Shown here in pieces: positions 1 to 7,231 of a DNA stretch of 11,454 bases (the stretch's first letter is position 1; each line of letters opens with the position of its first letter). The stretch spans positions 1 through 11,454 of the forward strand of contig JBKDBK010000061.1 of assembly GCA_046315175.1 (NCBI GenBank), given 5' to 3'. The notes under the pieces are model-generated. The model saw nothing but the letters and a program-made list of their open reading frames with translations. It was not told where the DNA came from and did no database searches. The position numbers and the translations under genes are program-made. The stretch is from UBA8828 sp046315175 (lineage in GTDB: Bacteria > Verrucomicrobiota > Verrucomicrobiia > Opitutales > UBA953).

Positions 1-464
1 GCCCCCTCCCCCCGCCCGACCTCGCCGCGCTCGCCGAGCAGCTGCCCGCCATGCAGCCCGTCGCCGCCGCGCAGAACCGCAACGCCTCCCGCCTCGCGGA
101 TTTCCTCGCCCGCCACCCTGCCGTCGTCCGCGTCCTCGCCGCCGATCGCGGCGAGACCGCATCCGCCTACGAACGCGTCGCGCGCGGCCCGCTCCGCCCC
201 GGCGCCCTCATCACCTTCGAGCTCAAGGGCGACCTCGCCGCGTTCTACGACAAGGTGGATCTCGCCAAGGGGCCTAGCTTCGGCCTCGGCTTCACCCTGC
301 TTGCCCCCTTCCTCTGGCTTTCCCACCACTCGCTGGTGACGACCCCCGAGGGGCGAGCCCGCATCCGCGAGGCCGGCCTCTCGCCCGACCTCATTCGGCT
401 TTCCGTCGGCACCGAGCCCATCGAATCGCTGGAATCCGCCCTCGGCGCCGCCCTCGGCGATTGA
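1..464 (+). CDS. Cys/Met metabolism PLP-dependent enzyme, C-terminal part (cystathionine gamma-synthase-like), 5' truncated by window edge
   Basis: The reading frame is open from base 3 to the TGA at 462-464, so the gene starts outside the window and the ATG at base 51 is an internal Met, not a start. About 153 codons are present, matching the small C-terminal domain of fold-type I Cys/Met-metabolism enzymes (cystathionine gamma-synthase, cystathionine beta/gamma-lyase, O-acylhomoserine sulfhydrylase). Visible hallmarks are the FLARHPAVVRV segment, the ITFELKGDLAAF strand, the SHHSLVTTPE stretch where the family usually has a T-H motif, and the closing DLIRLSVGTEPIESL motif, which contains the conserved Arg and Ser of the substrate carboxylate site. 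The catalytic lysine and most PLP contacts lie upstream and cannot be seen, so the exact reaction (trans-sulfuration synthesis, lysis or sulfhydrylation) cannot be assigned. The next gene begins 31 nt downstream on the same strand, with no terminator visible between them. Confidence 0.85.
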   Translation, partial: PLPPPDLAALAEQLPAMQPVAAAQNRNASRLADFLARHPAVVRVLAADRGETASAYERVARGPLRPGALITFELKGDLAAFYDKVDLAKGPSFGLGFTLLAPFLWLSHHSLVTTPEGRARIREAGLSPDLIRLSVGTEPIESLESALGAALGD

Positions 465-495
465 AACTCGCCCGCTCCCCTGTTGTATCAGAGGG

Positions 496-3400
496 ATGCG
501 ACTGCTGACCCCCCTGGCGCTTGTCCTGGCCGCGCTTTGTCCCGCCGCCCCGAGCGTCGTTGTCTCGACCGACCTCCCCGTGCCCATGAAGGCCGCCTGG
601 GAGGGCGCCGCCGCCGCCCTCCGCTGGGCCCCGCGCCCCCTCGCCGCCGACCTCTCCGGGGCCCAGGTGCTCGTCCTTCACCGCGAGCGCGCCGAGGCCC
701 TTCCGGCTGAATCCCTCGCCGCCATCCGTGCCTTCGCCGAGCAAGGCGGCGGCGTGGTCGTGCTTGGACACGGCCTCGCCTCGGGTGACGCCGCCTGGGG
801 CAAGGCCGTCGCCGGCGGCGGCTGGACTCCCTCTAGCCGCTCCCATGCCGAGAAGCTCCTCCTCGTCCTCCGCACCGACGAGCATCCGATCACCCAGAAC
901 GCCGCCAGCCTCGACCTCGACGACTCCACCCTCTTCGACCTCGACCTCGCGCCCGACATCCGGGTGCTCGGCGCCGGCTTCACCCCCCGTCTCGGCAAGG
1001 GCAACGCCATCTCGGACAAGCTCACCGTCTTCGACAGCCAGCCCCAGCTCTGGACTCACGAGACCCCCGCCCGTCGCGCCGCCGTCCTCCTTCAGGGCAA
1101 TTCCACCTCGCTCGCCCATCCGACCGTCCGCGCCCTCATCAAGCGCGCCGCCGCCTGGGCCGCGCGCCTTCCCCAGGTCGACGCCCTTTGCCAACCCGCC
1201 GAGCTCGCCGAGCTCCGCTATCCCGCCGGCGGCCCCAGCCGCCCCGAGCGCACCGTGCAATCGCTACGGCTCCCCGCCGGCTTCACCGCCCGCCTCGTCG
1301 CCGCCGAGCCTCTCATCCGCAAGCCCATCGCCGTCCAATGGGACGCCGCCGGCCGCCTCTGGGTCGCCGAGACGCCCGAGTATCCCAACGGCCGCCGCCC
1401 CCTCAACACCGAGGCCTGGAAGGACGGCGGCTCGCTCGTCCCCGGTGTCACCGACCGTCCCGCCCAGGATAGCATCGCCATCCTGACCGACACCGACGGC
1501 GACGGCGTTGCCGACCGCCGCGACGTCTTTCACCAAGGGCTCGAGCTCATCACCGGGTTCTGCCTCCATCGCGACGGCGTCATCGCCGTCGCCCAAGGCC
1601 GCATCACCTGGCTCCGCGACACCGACGGCGATGGCAAGGCCGACCGCGAGGAGGATCTCTTTCATGGCTTCACCCCGGGCGACACCCATTTTGTCACCAA
1701 TGGATTCACCCACGCCCCCGATGGCTGGGTCTACGCCTCCACCGGCAGCGGCACCGTCGCCACCCATCCCGCCACCAAGCGCGAGATGGCCCGCCTCTCC
1801 CCCGGCACCTTCCGGTTCCGCCCCGACGGCTCCGCCATCGAGCAGATCGCCTCGGCCGGCGGCAACGCTTTCGGCGCCGAGGTGACCTCCGACCTCGAGG
1901 TCTTCCACAACAAGGCCACCACCGGCAACCCCATCCAGCACGTCGTCCTCCCCGAGTCCGTCCTCGCCCGCTCCGGCGGCTCCTCCGCGCGCGCCTTCCA
2001 ATCCGTCAATCCCGGCCGCCGCGTCGCCGGCGTCTCCCTCCCGACCCGCGCCCCCTACATGCAGATCGACCAAGTGGGGCGTTACACGGCCTCCTGCGCC
2101 ACGCTCGTCCTCGAGGATCCCCTCTGGCCCGCAGACTACCAGCGCAACGTCTTCCTCACCGAGCCCATCCTCGACGTCGTCTCCCGCGAGCTCCTCATCC
2201 CCGACGGTCCCACCTACCGCGGCGACCCCGGCCCGCACGAGGGCAAGTGGCTTCACGCCGGCGACACCTGGTTCCTCCCCGTCGCCCTCGAGCTCGCGCC
2301 CACGGGAGAGATGATCGTCCTCGATTTCTACTCCCCCGTCGTCGCCCACAACGACACCCGCGGCCCCCTCCACAGCCGCTCCCATGCCGCCGTGCGCCCC
2401 GACCGCGAGCACCTGCACGGCCGCATCTACGCCATCCTTCCCCCGGGAGCCAAGCCCCGCCCCGCCCCCGACCTCACCCACGCCAACCCCGAGCAGCTCG
2501 CCGCCGCCCTCGCCCATCCCAGCCGCCAGGTCCGCCACACCGCCCAGCGCCTGCTTCATGAAAAGGTGAGCCAGCCGTCTGCCAGCCTCGTCGCCGCGCT
2601 TCGCGCCCATCTCTCCGGCCGAGACGAGGCCGCCCTCCTCGGCCTATGGTCCCTCGCCCGGCTCGGCGCCGCGACCGACGCCGATCTGGCGCGCCTCGCT
2701 GCCTCGCCCTCGCCCGGCGTCCGCCGCAACGTCTTCCTGGTCGCCGAATCGCTCCGCCGCGCGCTTCCGGATTCCCTCGCCAAGGCCGGCCTAGCCGACC
2801 CCGATGCCCGCGTCCAGCTCGCCGCCCTCCGCGCCCTCGGCGCCGCCCCCATGGCGCCCGCGGCGGCCGCCGACCTGCTCGCCCTCCAGTCCTCCGGCCG
2901 ACTCAACCCCTGGGCCGCGGCGGCCGCGGCGGCGGCGGCCAACGGCCAGCCCGGCCCCATCCTCTCCGGCCTTCTCGCCTCCGGCAGCGCCGGCCCCGCC
3001 GAGCAGGCGCTCGCGCGCAGCCTGGCCAACGGTTTGTCATTGGATGACAAGGACACCTTGGCCGCCGTGCTCCGCGCCCTCGCCCAACCCGGCGCCCAGC
3101 CCGACCTCGCCGCCGGCATCCTCGCCACCCTCGCCAGCCGCTCGGCTCCCGCCGCGGTTCCCGCCGCCGAGCTCGCGGCCCTCGCCAACCAGCCCGACCT
3201 CGCCCGCGCCCTCGCCGCCGCCCCCCTCGTCCGACGCTGGGTTGAGCCCGCCGACGACCTCCTGCGCGGTCTCGCCCGCCGCCTCGCCGCCGCGCCCGCC
3301 AGCCAACCCGCCCCCGCCTCGCTCGCCGCGCTCCGCGGGCTCGATGCCGCCGCCGACCGCCTGCTCGACGCCGCCCTGTCCAGCCCGCAGTCCCTCGGCG

Positions 3401-5448
3401 CGGTCGACGGGCTCCTCGCGACCGGCCGAGCCGCCGACGCCGATTACCTCGCCTCGCGCCTCGGCGCCTTGCCCGACGCGGCCCGCGCCCGCGCGCTCGA
3501 CGGCCTGCTCGACCGCCCCGCCTCCGCCGCCCGCCTCCTCGACCTCCTCGCCGCCGGGAAGCTTTCCGTGCTCCAGCTCTCCCCCTATCAGAAATCCCGC
3601 CTGAGCGGGCATCCCGACGCCGCCCTCGCGCGCCGCGCCGCCGAGGCCTTCGCCGCGCTCAACGCCGGCAGCGCCTCCGCCAAGGGCGACATCATCGCCC
3701 GCCTCCTGCCCGAGATGGCCGGCCCGGCCGACCCTGCGAAGGGCAGGGTGGTCTTCCAGCAGGCCTGCGCCATTTGCCACCGCCTCGGCGACGAGGGGAT
3801 GGACGTCGGACCCAACCTCACCGGCATCGGCCTCCATCCCCCGGGCGACCTTCTTCTCCATATCGTCGACCCCAACCGCATGGTCGATGATGAGCGTCGC
3901 GCCTGGGCCTTCACCCTCCGCGACGGCTCCCAGGTGATCGGCCTCGTCGCCAGCGAGAACACCGCCGGGGTCACCCTCCGTCTTCCCGGGGGATCCGACC
4001 GCGTCCTTCCGGCGGCCGACATCGCCAAGCGCGAGCCCCGCGCCCAGTCCCTCATGCCCGAGGGCTATGAGTCCCTCGGCGCCGAGGCGCTCCGCAACCT
4101 CCTTGCCCACATGCGTGCGGCCGCCAGCCCCGCCGCCGCCGGCACCCAGGTGGGTCGCCACTTCCTCGTCGATCTCTCCTCCGCCGTCACCGCCGACAGC
4201 CGCAAGGGCATCTACGCCGCGAAGTCGGCGACCGACCAAACCCTGCGCTTCCGCAAGTTCGGCGACCTCACCGCCAACGGCGTGCCCTTCCGCGTCCTCG
4301 ACCCCGCCCAGCACCCCCGCCAAGCCAACCTCATCGTCCTCAAGGGCGGGCCCGGCGACGCCTTCGCCCGCAGCTTCCCCCGCGAGGTCTCCATCCCCGT
4401 CGGCCTCGCCGCCCATCGCCTCCATCTTCTCGGCGCCGTCGCCGGCTGGGGCAGCGTGGGCGACGGTCGCACGCCCGCCATGAGCCTCGAGATCCGCCAT
4501 GTCGACGGCACCGTGCAGAAGGCCGAGTTCAACGCGCGCCGCGATTTCGTCGACTACATCAACCCCGACCTCGAGGCGCCCGGCTCCCGCCAAGCCAAGG
4601 GACTTCTCCACGCCAACCAAGTCCGCACCCTCGCGATCGACATCCGCTCGCGCTCGCCCATCGCCGCCCTCGTCCTCCGCAGCCCCGACAACCTCGTCGT
4701 CCCCACCACCGCCGCCCTCACCCTCGAGACCGAGCCCCCCTCCGGCCCCGCCACCACCGCAGGCCTTCCTCCCCCGCCCCCGCCGGCCTTCGAGTCCCGC
4801 AAGCCCGGCACCCTTCGCGTCCTTCTCGTCGGCGCCGGTTCCTCCCACGACTTCCCCCGCCACTTCCTCGGGACCGATGCCGCCACGCTCCGCGCCGCCG
4901 GAGGCATGGACATCGCCACCAGCGGCGATGCCGACCAAGCCGCCGCCCTGCTCCCCGAGGCCGATGTCCTTGTCCTCAGCGCCAATGCGCCCGAGTTCGG
5001 CCGCGAGCGCTTCCAAAAGGCGCTCAACGCCTTCGCCGACGCCGGGAAGGGCATCGTTCCCCTCCACGCCGGCGTCTGGCACAACTGGCCCAAGGAAACC
5101 GGCTACAATTCCCGCTTCGTCGGCGGCGGCGCCCGCGGCCACGGCGCCGGCATCGTCACCACCCGCCTCGGCGACAAGCCCCACCCCGTCCTCGCCGGGC
5201 TCCCGCCCACCTTCGCCTTCTGGGACGAGAGCTACCACGTCGAGCTCGAGCCCGGCGCCCCTGTCACCGTCCTCGCCACCAACGACCCCGACAACAAGAC
5301 GCGCAAGCCCCACCCCAGCGTCTGGATTGTCGCCCATCCGAAGGCCCGCATCGTCTGCCTTTCCCACGGCCACGACGAGCGCGCCCACACCCATCCCGAG
5401 TATCGCCGCCTGCTGACCAACGCCGTCAACTGGGCCGGCGGACGCTAG
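496..5448 (+). CDS. Giant secreted PVC-type haem protein: ThuA-like / dehydrogenase beta-propeller / HEAT / CxxCH cytochrome / beta-sandwich / ThuA
   Basis: This encodes a 1650-residue exported protein, longer than usual for its family (about 900-1200 aa as I recall). Domains in order: a signal peptide at residues ~1-18 (MRLLTPLALVLAALCPAAP); a divergent ThuA/glutamine-amidotransferase-like domain at ~20-225; a PVC-type membrane-bound-dehydrogenase beta-propeller at ~258-650, opening with LPAGFTARLVAAEP and carrying two DTDGDG calcium-type loops at ~332 and ~375; an Ala/Leu-rich HEAT-like helical region at ~655-1075; a Pirellula/Verrucomicrobium-type haem domain at ~1080-1205 with CAICH at 1091-1095 and a possible distal ligand Met1187 in SLMPEG; a beta-sandwich-like region at ~1215-1412; a Pro-rich linker at ~1415-1438; and a canonical ThuA domain at ~1440-1650 with PLHAGVWHNW, DESYHVE and a terminal LLTNAVNWA. 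Family knowledge suggests periplasmic sugar or polyol oxidation or polysaccharide use; this specific role is inferred. The ATG at 496 gives a proper signal peptide, but its GAGGG sits directly before the start codon, too close for an ideal ribosome site. Confidence 0.9.
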   Translation: MRLLTPLALVLAALCPAAPSVVVSTDLPVPMKAAWEGAAAALRWAPRPLAADLSGAQVLVLHRERAEALPAESLAAIRAFAEQGGGVVVLGHGLASGDAAWGKAVAGGGWTPSSRSHAEKLLLVLRTDEHPITQNAASLDLDDSTLFDLDLAPDIRVLGAGFTPRLGKGNAISDKLTVFDSQPQLWTHETPARRAAVLLQGNSTSLAHPTVRALIKRAAAWAARLPQVDALCQPAELAELRYPAGGPSRPERTVQSLRLPAGFTARLVAAEPLIRKPIAVQWDAAGRLWVAETPEYPNGRRPLNTEAWKDGGSLVPGVTDRPAQDSIAILTDTDGDGVADRRDVFHQGLELITGFCLHRDGVIAVAQGRITWLRDTDGDGKADREEDLFHGFTPGDTHFVTNGFTHAPDGWVYASTGSGTVATHPATKREMARLSPGTFRFRPDGSAIEQIASAGGNAFGAEVTSDLEVFHNKATTGNPIQHVVLPESVLARSGGSSARAFQSVNPGRRVAGVSLPTRAPYMQIDQVGRYTASCATLVLEDPLWPADYQRNVFLTEPILDVVSRELLIPDGPTYRGDPGPHEGKWLHAGDTWFLPVALELAPTGEMIVLDFYSPVVAHNDTRGPLHSRSHAAVRPDREHLHGRIYAILPPGAKPRPAPDLTHANPEQLAAALAHPSRQVRHTAQRLLHEKVSQPSASLVAALRAHLSGRDEAALLGLWSLARLGAATDADLARLAASPSPGVRRNVFLVAESLRRALPDSLAKAGLADPDARVQLAALRALGAAPMAPAAAADLLALQSSGRLNPWAAAAAAAAANGQPGPILSGLLASGSAGPAEQALARSLANGLSLDDKDTLAAVLRALAQPGAQPDLAAGILATLASRSAPAAVPAAELAALANQPDLARALAAAPLVRRWVEPADDLLRGLARRLAAAPASQPAPASLAALRGLDAAADRLLDAALSSPQSLGAVDGLLATGRAADADYLASRLGALPDAARARALDGLLDRPASAARLLDLLAAGKLSVLQLSPYQKSRLSGHPDAALARRAAEAFAALNAGSASAKGDIIARLLPEMAGPADPAKGRVVFQQACAICHRLGDEGMDVGPNLTGIGLHPPGDLLLHIVDPNRMVDDERRAWAFTLRDGSQVIGLVASENTAGVTLRLPGGSDRVLPAADIAKREPRAQSLMPEGYESLGAEALRNLLAHMRAAASPAAAGTQVGRHFLVDLSSAVTADSRKGIYAAKSATDQTLRFRKFGDLTANGVPFRVLDPAQHPRQANLIVLKGGPGDAFARSFPREVSIPVGLAAHRLHLLGAVAGWGSVGDGRTPAMSLEIRHVDGTVQKAEFNARRDFVDYINPDLEAPGSRQAKGLLHANQVRTLAIDIRSRSPIAALVLRSPDNLVVPTTAALTLETEPPSGPATTAGLPPPPPPAFESRKPGTLRVLLVGAGSSHDFPRHFLGTDAATLRAAGGMDIATSGDADQAAALLPEADVLVLSANAPEFGRERFQKALNAFADAGKGIVPLHAGVWHNWPKETGYNSRFVGGGARGHGAGIVTTRLGDKPHPVLAGLPPTFAFWDESYHVELEPGAPVTVLATNDPDNKTRKPHPSVWIVAHPKARIVCLSHGHDERAHTHPEYRRLLTNAVNWAGGR
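2914..2940 (+). repeat. Poly-alanine codon run inside the HEAT-like region
   Basis: Nine consecutive Ala codons (GCC/GCG) encode residues ~807-815 of the giant haem protein, between a Trp and an Asn. The alternating gcggcc pattern is low-complexity and locally self-complementary. It lies in an Ala-rich helical region, so it is probably tolerated as a helix or linker. It is a likely place for length variation by replication slippage. Confidence 0.7.
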
Positions 5449-5455
5449 GGGCGCG

Positions 5456-5487
5456 AAAAGGCCGCCGGGCCGAGTGACCCGGCGGCC
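5456..5487 (-). terminator. Intrinsic terminator for the minus-strand gene, possibly bidirectional between convergent genes
   Basis: A perfect 10-bp GC stem (5460-5469 ggccgccggg paired with 5478-5487 cccggcggcc) encloses an 8-nt loop. Read on the minus strand, the hairpin is followed immediately by TTTT (complement of AAAA at 5456-5459), which is the classic rho-independent layout. It begins 16 nt beyond the stop codon of the minus-strand gene at 5504. The same hairpin lies 11 nt after the stop of the plus-strand giant gene and could stop that transcript too, but no T-tract follows it on the plus strand, so plus-strand activity is less sure. Confidence 0.75.
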
Positions 5488-5503
5488 GCGTCCGTCCGTC
5501 CAA

Positions 5504-5968
5504 TCAACCCTCGTCGCCGTCCTCCTCGTCCTCGTCCGCGGCCACCTTCGCGCCGGACTTGCCCGACTTGCGGCTCGACTCCATCCGGGCGCGGAACGCC
5601 GCCTTCTCCTTCTCGGCCAGCGCCGCCGCCGCCGGATCCGCCTTGGCCAGCGCGTCCTCCATCAGCTTCTTCCAGGCGGCCTCCGACATGGCGGCCTTCT
5701 CCCGCGCCGACTTGTAGTCGAGGTACAGCTTCCGGACCGCAGCGCGGTCCGACTTCGCTTGCTCGTGCGCGGCGAGCACCTCCGGTTTGTCGCCCGCCAC
5801 GCGGCGCGCCGCGGTCAGGCGCTGGCGCTCCTCGGAGCTCAGCTCGATCGCCGAGGTCGGCTTGCCGGTCTCCGTCTTGGCGTGGGCCGACGGGGTCAGG
5901 GACGTGAGGACCGCCAACAGGAGGGCGGCCACGAGGGTCTTTTGGTTGGTGTGCATGGTGTTGTTCAT
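5504..5968 (-). CDS. Small secreted charged helical protein with acidic C-terminal tail, function unknown
   Basis: This encodes 154 residues and ends in TGA (complement of 5504-5506). It starts with a classic Sec signal peptide: basic/polar n-region MNNTMHTNQK, hydrophobic core TLVAALLLAVLTSLTP, and a likely AHA cleavage site at residue ~30. The mature part is almost entirely charged Ala/Lys/Glu/Arg helix (SSEERQRLTAARRVAG onward), probably helical or coiled-coil. It contains no Cys, then turns Lys/Ser-rich at ~131-141 and finishes with the acidic tail DEDEEDGDEG. I do not recognise a named family. It could be a periplasmic helical protein; cation or protein binding by the tail is only a guess. 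An in-frame ATG at 5956 would shorten the n-region and one at 5983 would lengthen it. I chose 5968 for the signal-peptide shape, as no clear ribosome site separates them. It converges with the giant gene and diverges from the gene at 6149. Confidence 0.8.
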   Translation of the reverse strand: MNNTMHTNQKTLVAALLLAVLTSLTPSAHAKTETGKPTSAIELSSEERQRLTAARRVAGDKPEVLAAHEQAKSDRAAVRKLYLDYKSAREKAAMSEAAWKKLMEDALAKADPAAAALAEKEKAAFRARMESSRKSGKSGAKVAADEDEEDGDEG

Positions 5969-6115
5969 GGGAACGGGAACCATCCAGCCGGCCCGAACTC
6001 GCCGCGGCAAACGCGCCCAGCCAGGGTTGGTTCCATGGGCCGAACACCCGCCTGGTCGAGGGAAACAACCCCATTCGGCCTGCCCGGAATCGCCCAACCT
6101 CATCCATCGGCGCTT

Positions 6116-6127
6116 GCGGACGTCCGC
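6116..6127. promoter_or_regulatory. 12-bp perfect palindrome in the divergent intergenic region, candidate operator
   Basis: GCGGACGTCCGC is a perfect dyad ending 21 nt before the ATG at 6149, inside the only intergenic region of promoter type (5969-6148). Its position would suit an operator or a short transcript hairpin for the four-helix membrane protein gene. No convincing -35/-10 pair is visible around it. In DNA this GC-rich, short palindromes also arise by chance, so confidence is low. Confidence 0.3.
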
Positions 6128-6148
6128 CCGGCCCCCAAGTTTCCTTCC

Positions 6149-6535
6149 ATGGACATCCTCGCCAAGGTTCACAAGCACTACGGGACCACCATCCTCCTTC
6201 TCGTCCTCATCGGCGCCATCCTCGCCCTCGCCAAGGGCCCCAAGGTTGCCTACCAGCGCGTGGTCGCGGTGTTGGTCGACATCAACGTGGTCGTCGGCCT
6301 CGCCTCCTGGTGGGTCTCCGGCAAAGCCCTCTCCCTCCTCCACCCCCTGCTCGCCCTCGCCGCCGTCGGCCTCCTGCACGCTTCCGCCAAGTCCGACCAA
6401 TCCCGCAAGGTCGCCACCTGCTGGCTGCTTGCCTTCGCCGCCCTGATTCTCGCCTGGATGACCAACGCCTCCTGGGGCCCCGGCTTCCTCAAGGGCATCT
6501 GGATGGTCTCGCTCCGCGGCGGCGCCCCCGCCTGA
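6149..6535 (+). CDS. Small four-helix integral membrane protein, possible haem-b-type membrane protein
   Basis: This encodes 128 residues with four hydrophobic segments at ~11-28, ~36-56, ~62-79 and ~89-105. It has no signal peptide, so it is an inner-membrane protein. Histidines occur at 8 and 10 just before helix 1, and at 65 and 77 within helix 3 (LLHPLLALAAVGLLHAS). From memory, the pattern of helix 1, then a D-I-N-containing helix 2 (VVVGLASWWVSG), then an HPLLAL helix 3 ending in SAKS resembles a family of short four-helix proteins in Bacteroidota that are sometimes labelled cytochrome b; I cannot confirm this here. The ATG at 6149 is chosen because the hydrophobic core follows it directly, although no Shine-Dalgarno sequence precedes it. 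It may be transcribed divergently from the gene at 5504-5968. The TetR gene begins 60 nt downstream, with no terminator visible between, so read-through is possible. Confidence 0.8.
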   Translation: MDILAKVHKHYGTTILLLVLIGAILALAKGPKVAYQRVVAVLVDINVVVGLASWWVSGKALSLLHPLLALAAVGLLHASAKSDQSRKVATCWLLAFAALILAWMTNASWGPGFLKGIWMVSLRGGAPA

Positions 6536-6595
6536 GCCGGCGAGATTCCTCCAACACTCGTTTGACTCGGCCCCCGCCCCCGTCTTCGTGGGCGC

Positions 6596-7228
6596 ATGGC
6601 TCCCTTCCGCCAAGCCGCCACCCGTGAGAGGATTCTCTCCCGCGCCGGCGCCCTTTTCGCCCGGCAAGGGCTCGACGGCCTCGGCATCCGCCAGCTGGCC
6701 CGCGAGGCCAAGGTCAACATCGCCGCCGTCAACTACCATTTCGGATCCAAGCAGGCCCTTTTCCGCGAGGTGTGCCTCCTCCATCTCCGCGCCATCAACG
6801 CCGAGCGCGTGGCCCTGCTCGACGCGCTCGAGGCCCGTCGCGGGCGGGTCGCCGCCGCCGAGATCCTGGCCGCGCACCTCGGGCCGGTCGTGCGCTTCGC
6901 CCGCGGCGGCGACCCCGCCAACCTGCTCTTCATGCGCCTGGTCATGGCCCAGATCGCCCGCCGCGACCCCGCTCTCCAGTCCGCGCTCGCGGCCGAGGGC
7001 AAGCCCGTCCTCGACCGCGTGCTGGGTCTCCTCGCCCGCGCCCTCCCCCGCGCCTCGACCGCCGACCTCCGGCTCGGCCTTGCCCAGATCATCGGCTCCA
7101 CCACTCACCTCCTGATGAACGAGGAGCTCGAGCGGGCCGCGCGCGCCGCCCGCCCCCTCTCCGCCGAGGCCCTACTCGGCCGGCTTGTCGCGCACGGCGT
7201 CGCCGGCCTGCGCGCGCTCCGGGCCTGA
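6596..7228 (+). CDS. TetR/AcrR-family transcriptional regulator of the adjacent exporter
   Basis: This encodes 210 residues, a typical TetR length. The N-terminal DNA-binding domain spans ~8-57: TRERILSRAGALFARQG (helix 1), then a helix-turn-helix in LGIRQLAREAKVNIAAVNYHF, and the family-typical FGSKQALF at 49-56. The NIAAVNYHFGSK form and a C-terminal domain containing LLFMRLVMAQIARRDP (110-125) resemble the CecR/DUF1956-type subgroup, which includes regulators of ABC exporters. The C-terminal half (~60-210) would form the ligand pocket and dimer interface; no ligand can be predicted. The stop codon lies 3 nt before the permease ATG, so regulator and exporter are probably one transcript, implying autoregulation with derepression by an exported or related compound (inference). 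There is no strong ribosome site before the ATG at 6596. No clear dyad operator is seen in 6536-6595, where a TTGACT element at 6562-6567 lacks a matching -10. Confidence 0.92.
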   Translation: MAPFRQAATRERILSRAGALFARQGLDGLGIRQLAREAKVNIAAVNYHFGSKQALFREVCLLHLRAINAERVALLDALEARRGRVAAAEILAAHLGPVVRFARGGDPANLLFMRLVMAQIARRDPALQSALAAEGKPVLDRVLGLLARALPRASTADLRLGLAQIIGSTTHLLMNEELERAARAARPLSAEALLGRLVAHGVAGLRALRA

Positions 7229-7231
7229 CCC

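Noticed and set aside
51..53. ATG at 51 as the start of the first gene
   Set aside because: The frame is open and family-like upstream to the window edge, and the Cys/Met PLP enzymes are far longer than 137 residues.
1264..2610. 448-codon minus-strand open frame, with similar long frames at 391-1260 and 7172-9088
   Set aside because: All are antisense shadows of real genes caused by the scarcity of stop codons in very GC-rich DNA. Their products are low-complexity and without domains.
3037..5394. 785-codon open frame on the minus strand
   Set aside because: It lies wholly antisense to the well-supported giant haem protein. Its product is a monotonous Gly/Ala/Glu/Val mixture, as expected when GC-biased codons are read in the complementary frame.
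5976..6035. 7-bp inverted repeat ggaacca / tggttcc in the divergent intergenic region
   Set aside because: The arms are short and 46 bp apart, so it is neither a good hairpin nor an operator-like dyad.
5474..6148. Upstream extension of the four-helix membrane protein gene (353 codons from 5474)
   Set aside because: The extension is antisense to the small secreted protein and Arg/Leu-rich. The hydrophobic, family-like sequence begins only at the ATG at 6149.
6562..6567. TTGACT resembling a -35 box before the TetR gene
   Set aside because: No A/T-rich -10 element is found 16-18 bp downstream, where the sequence is C/G-rich, so it is not supported as a promoter.
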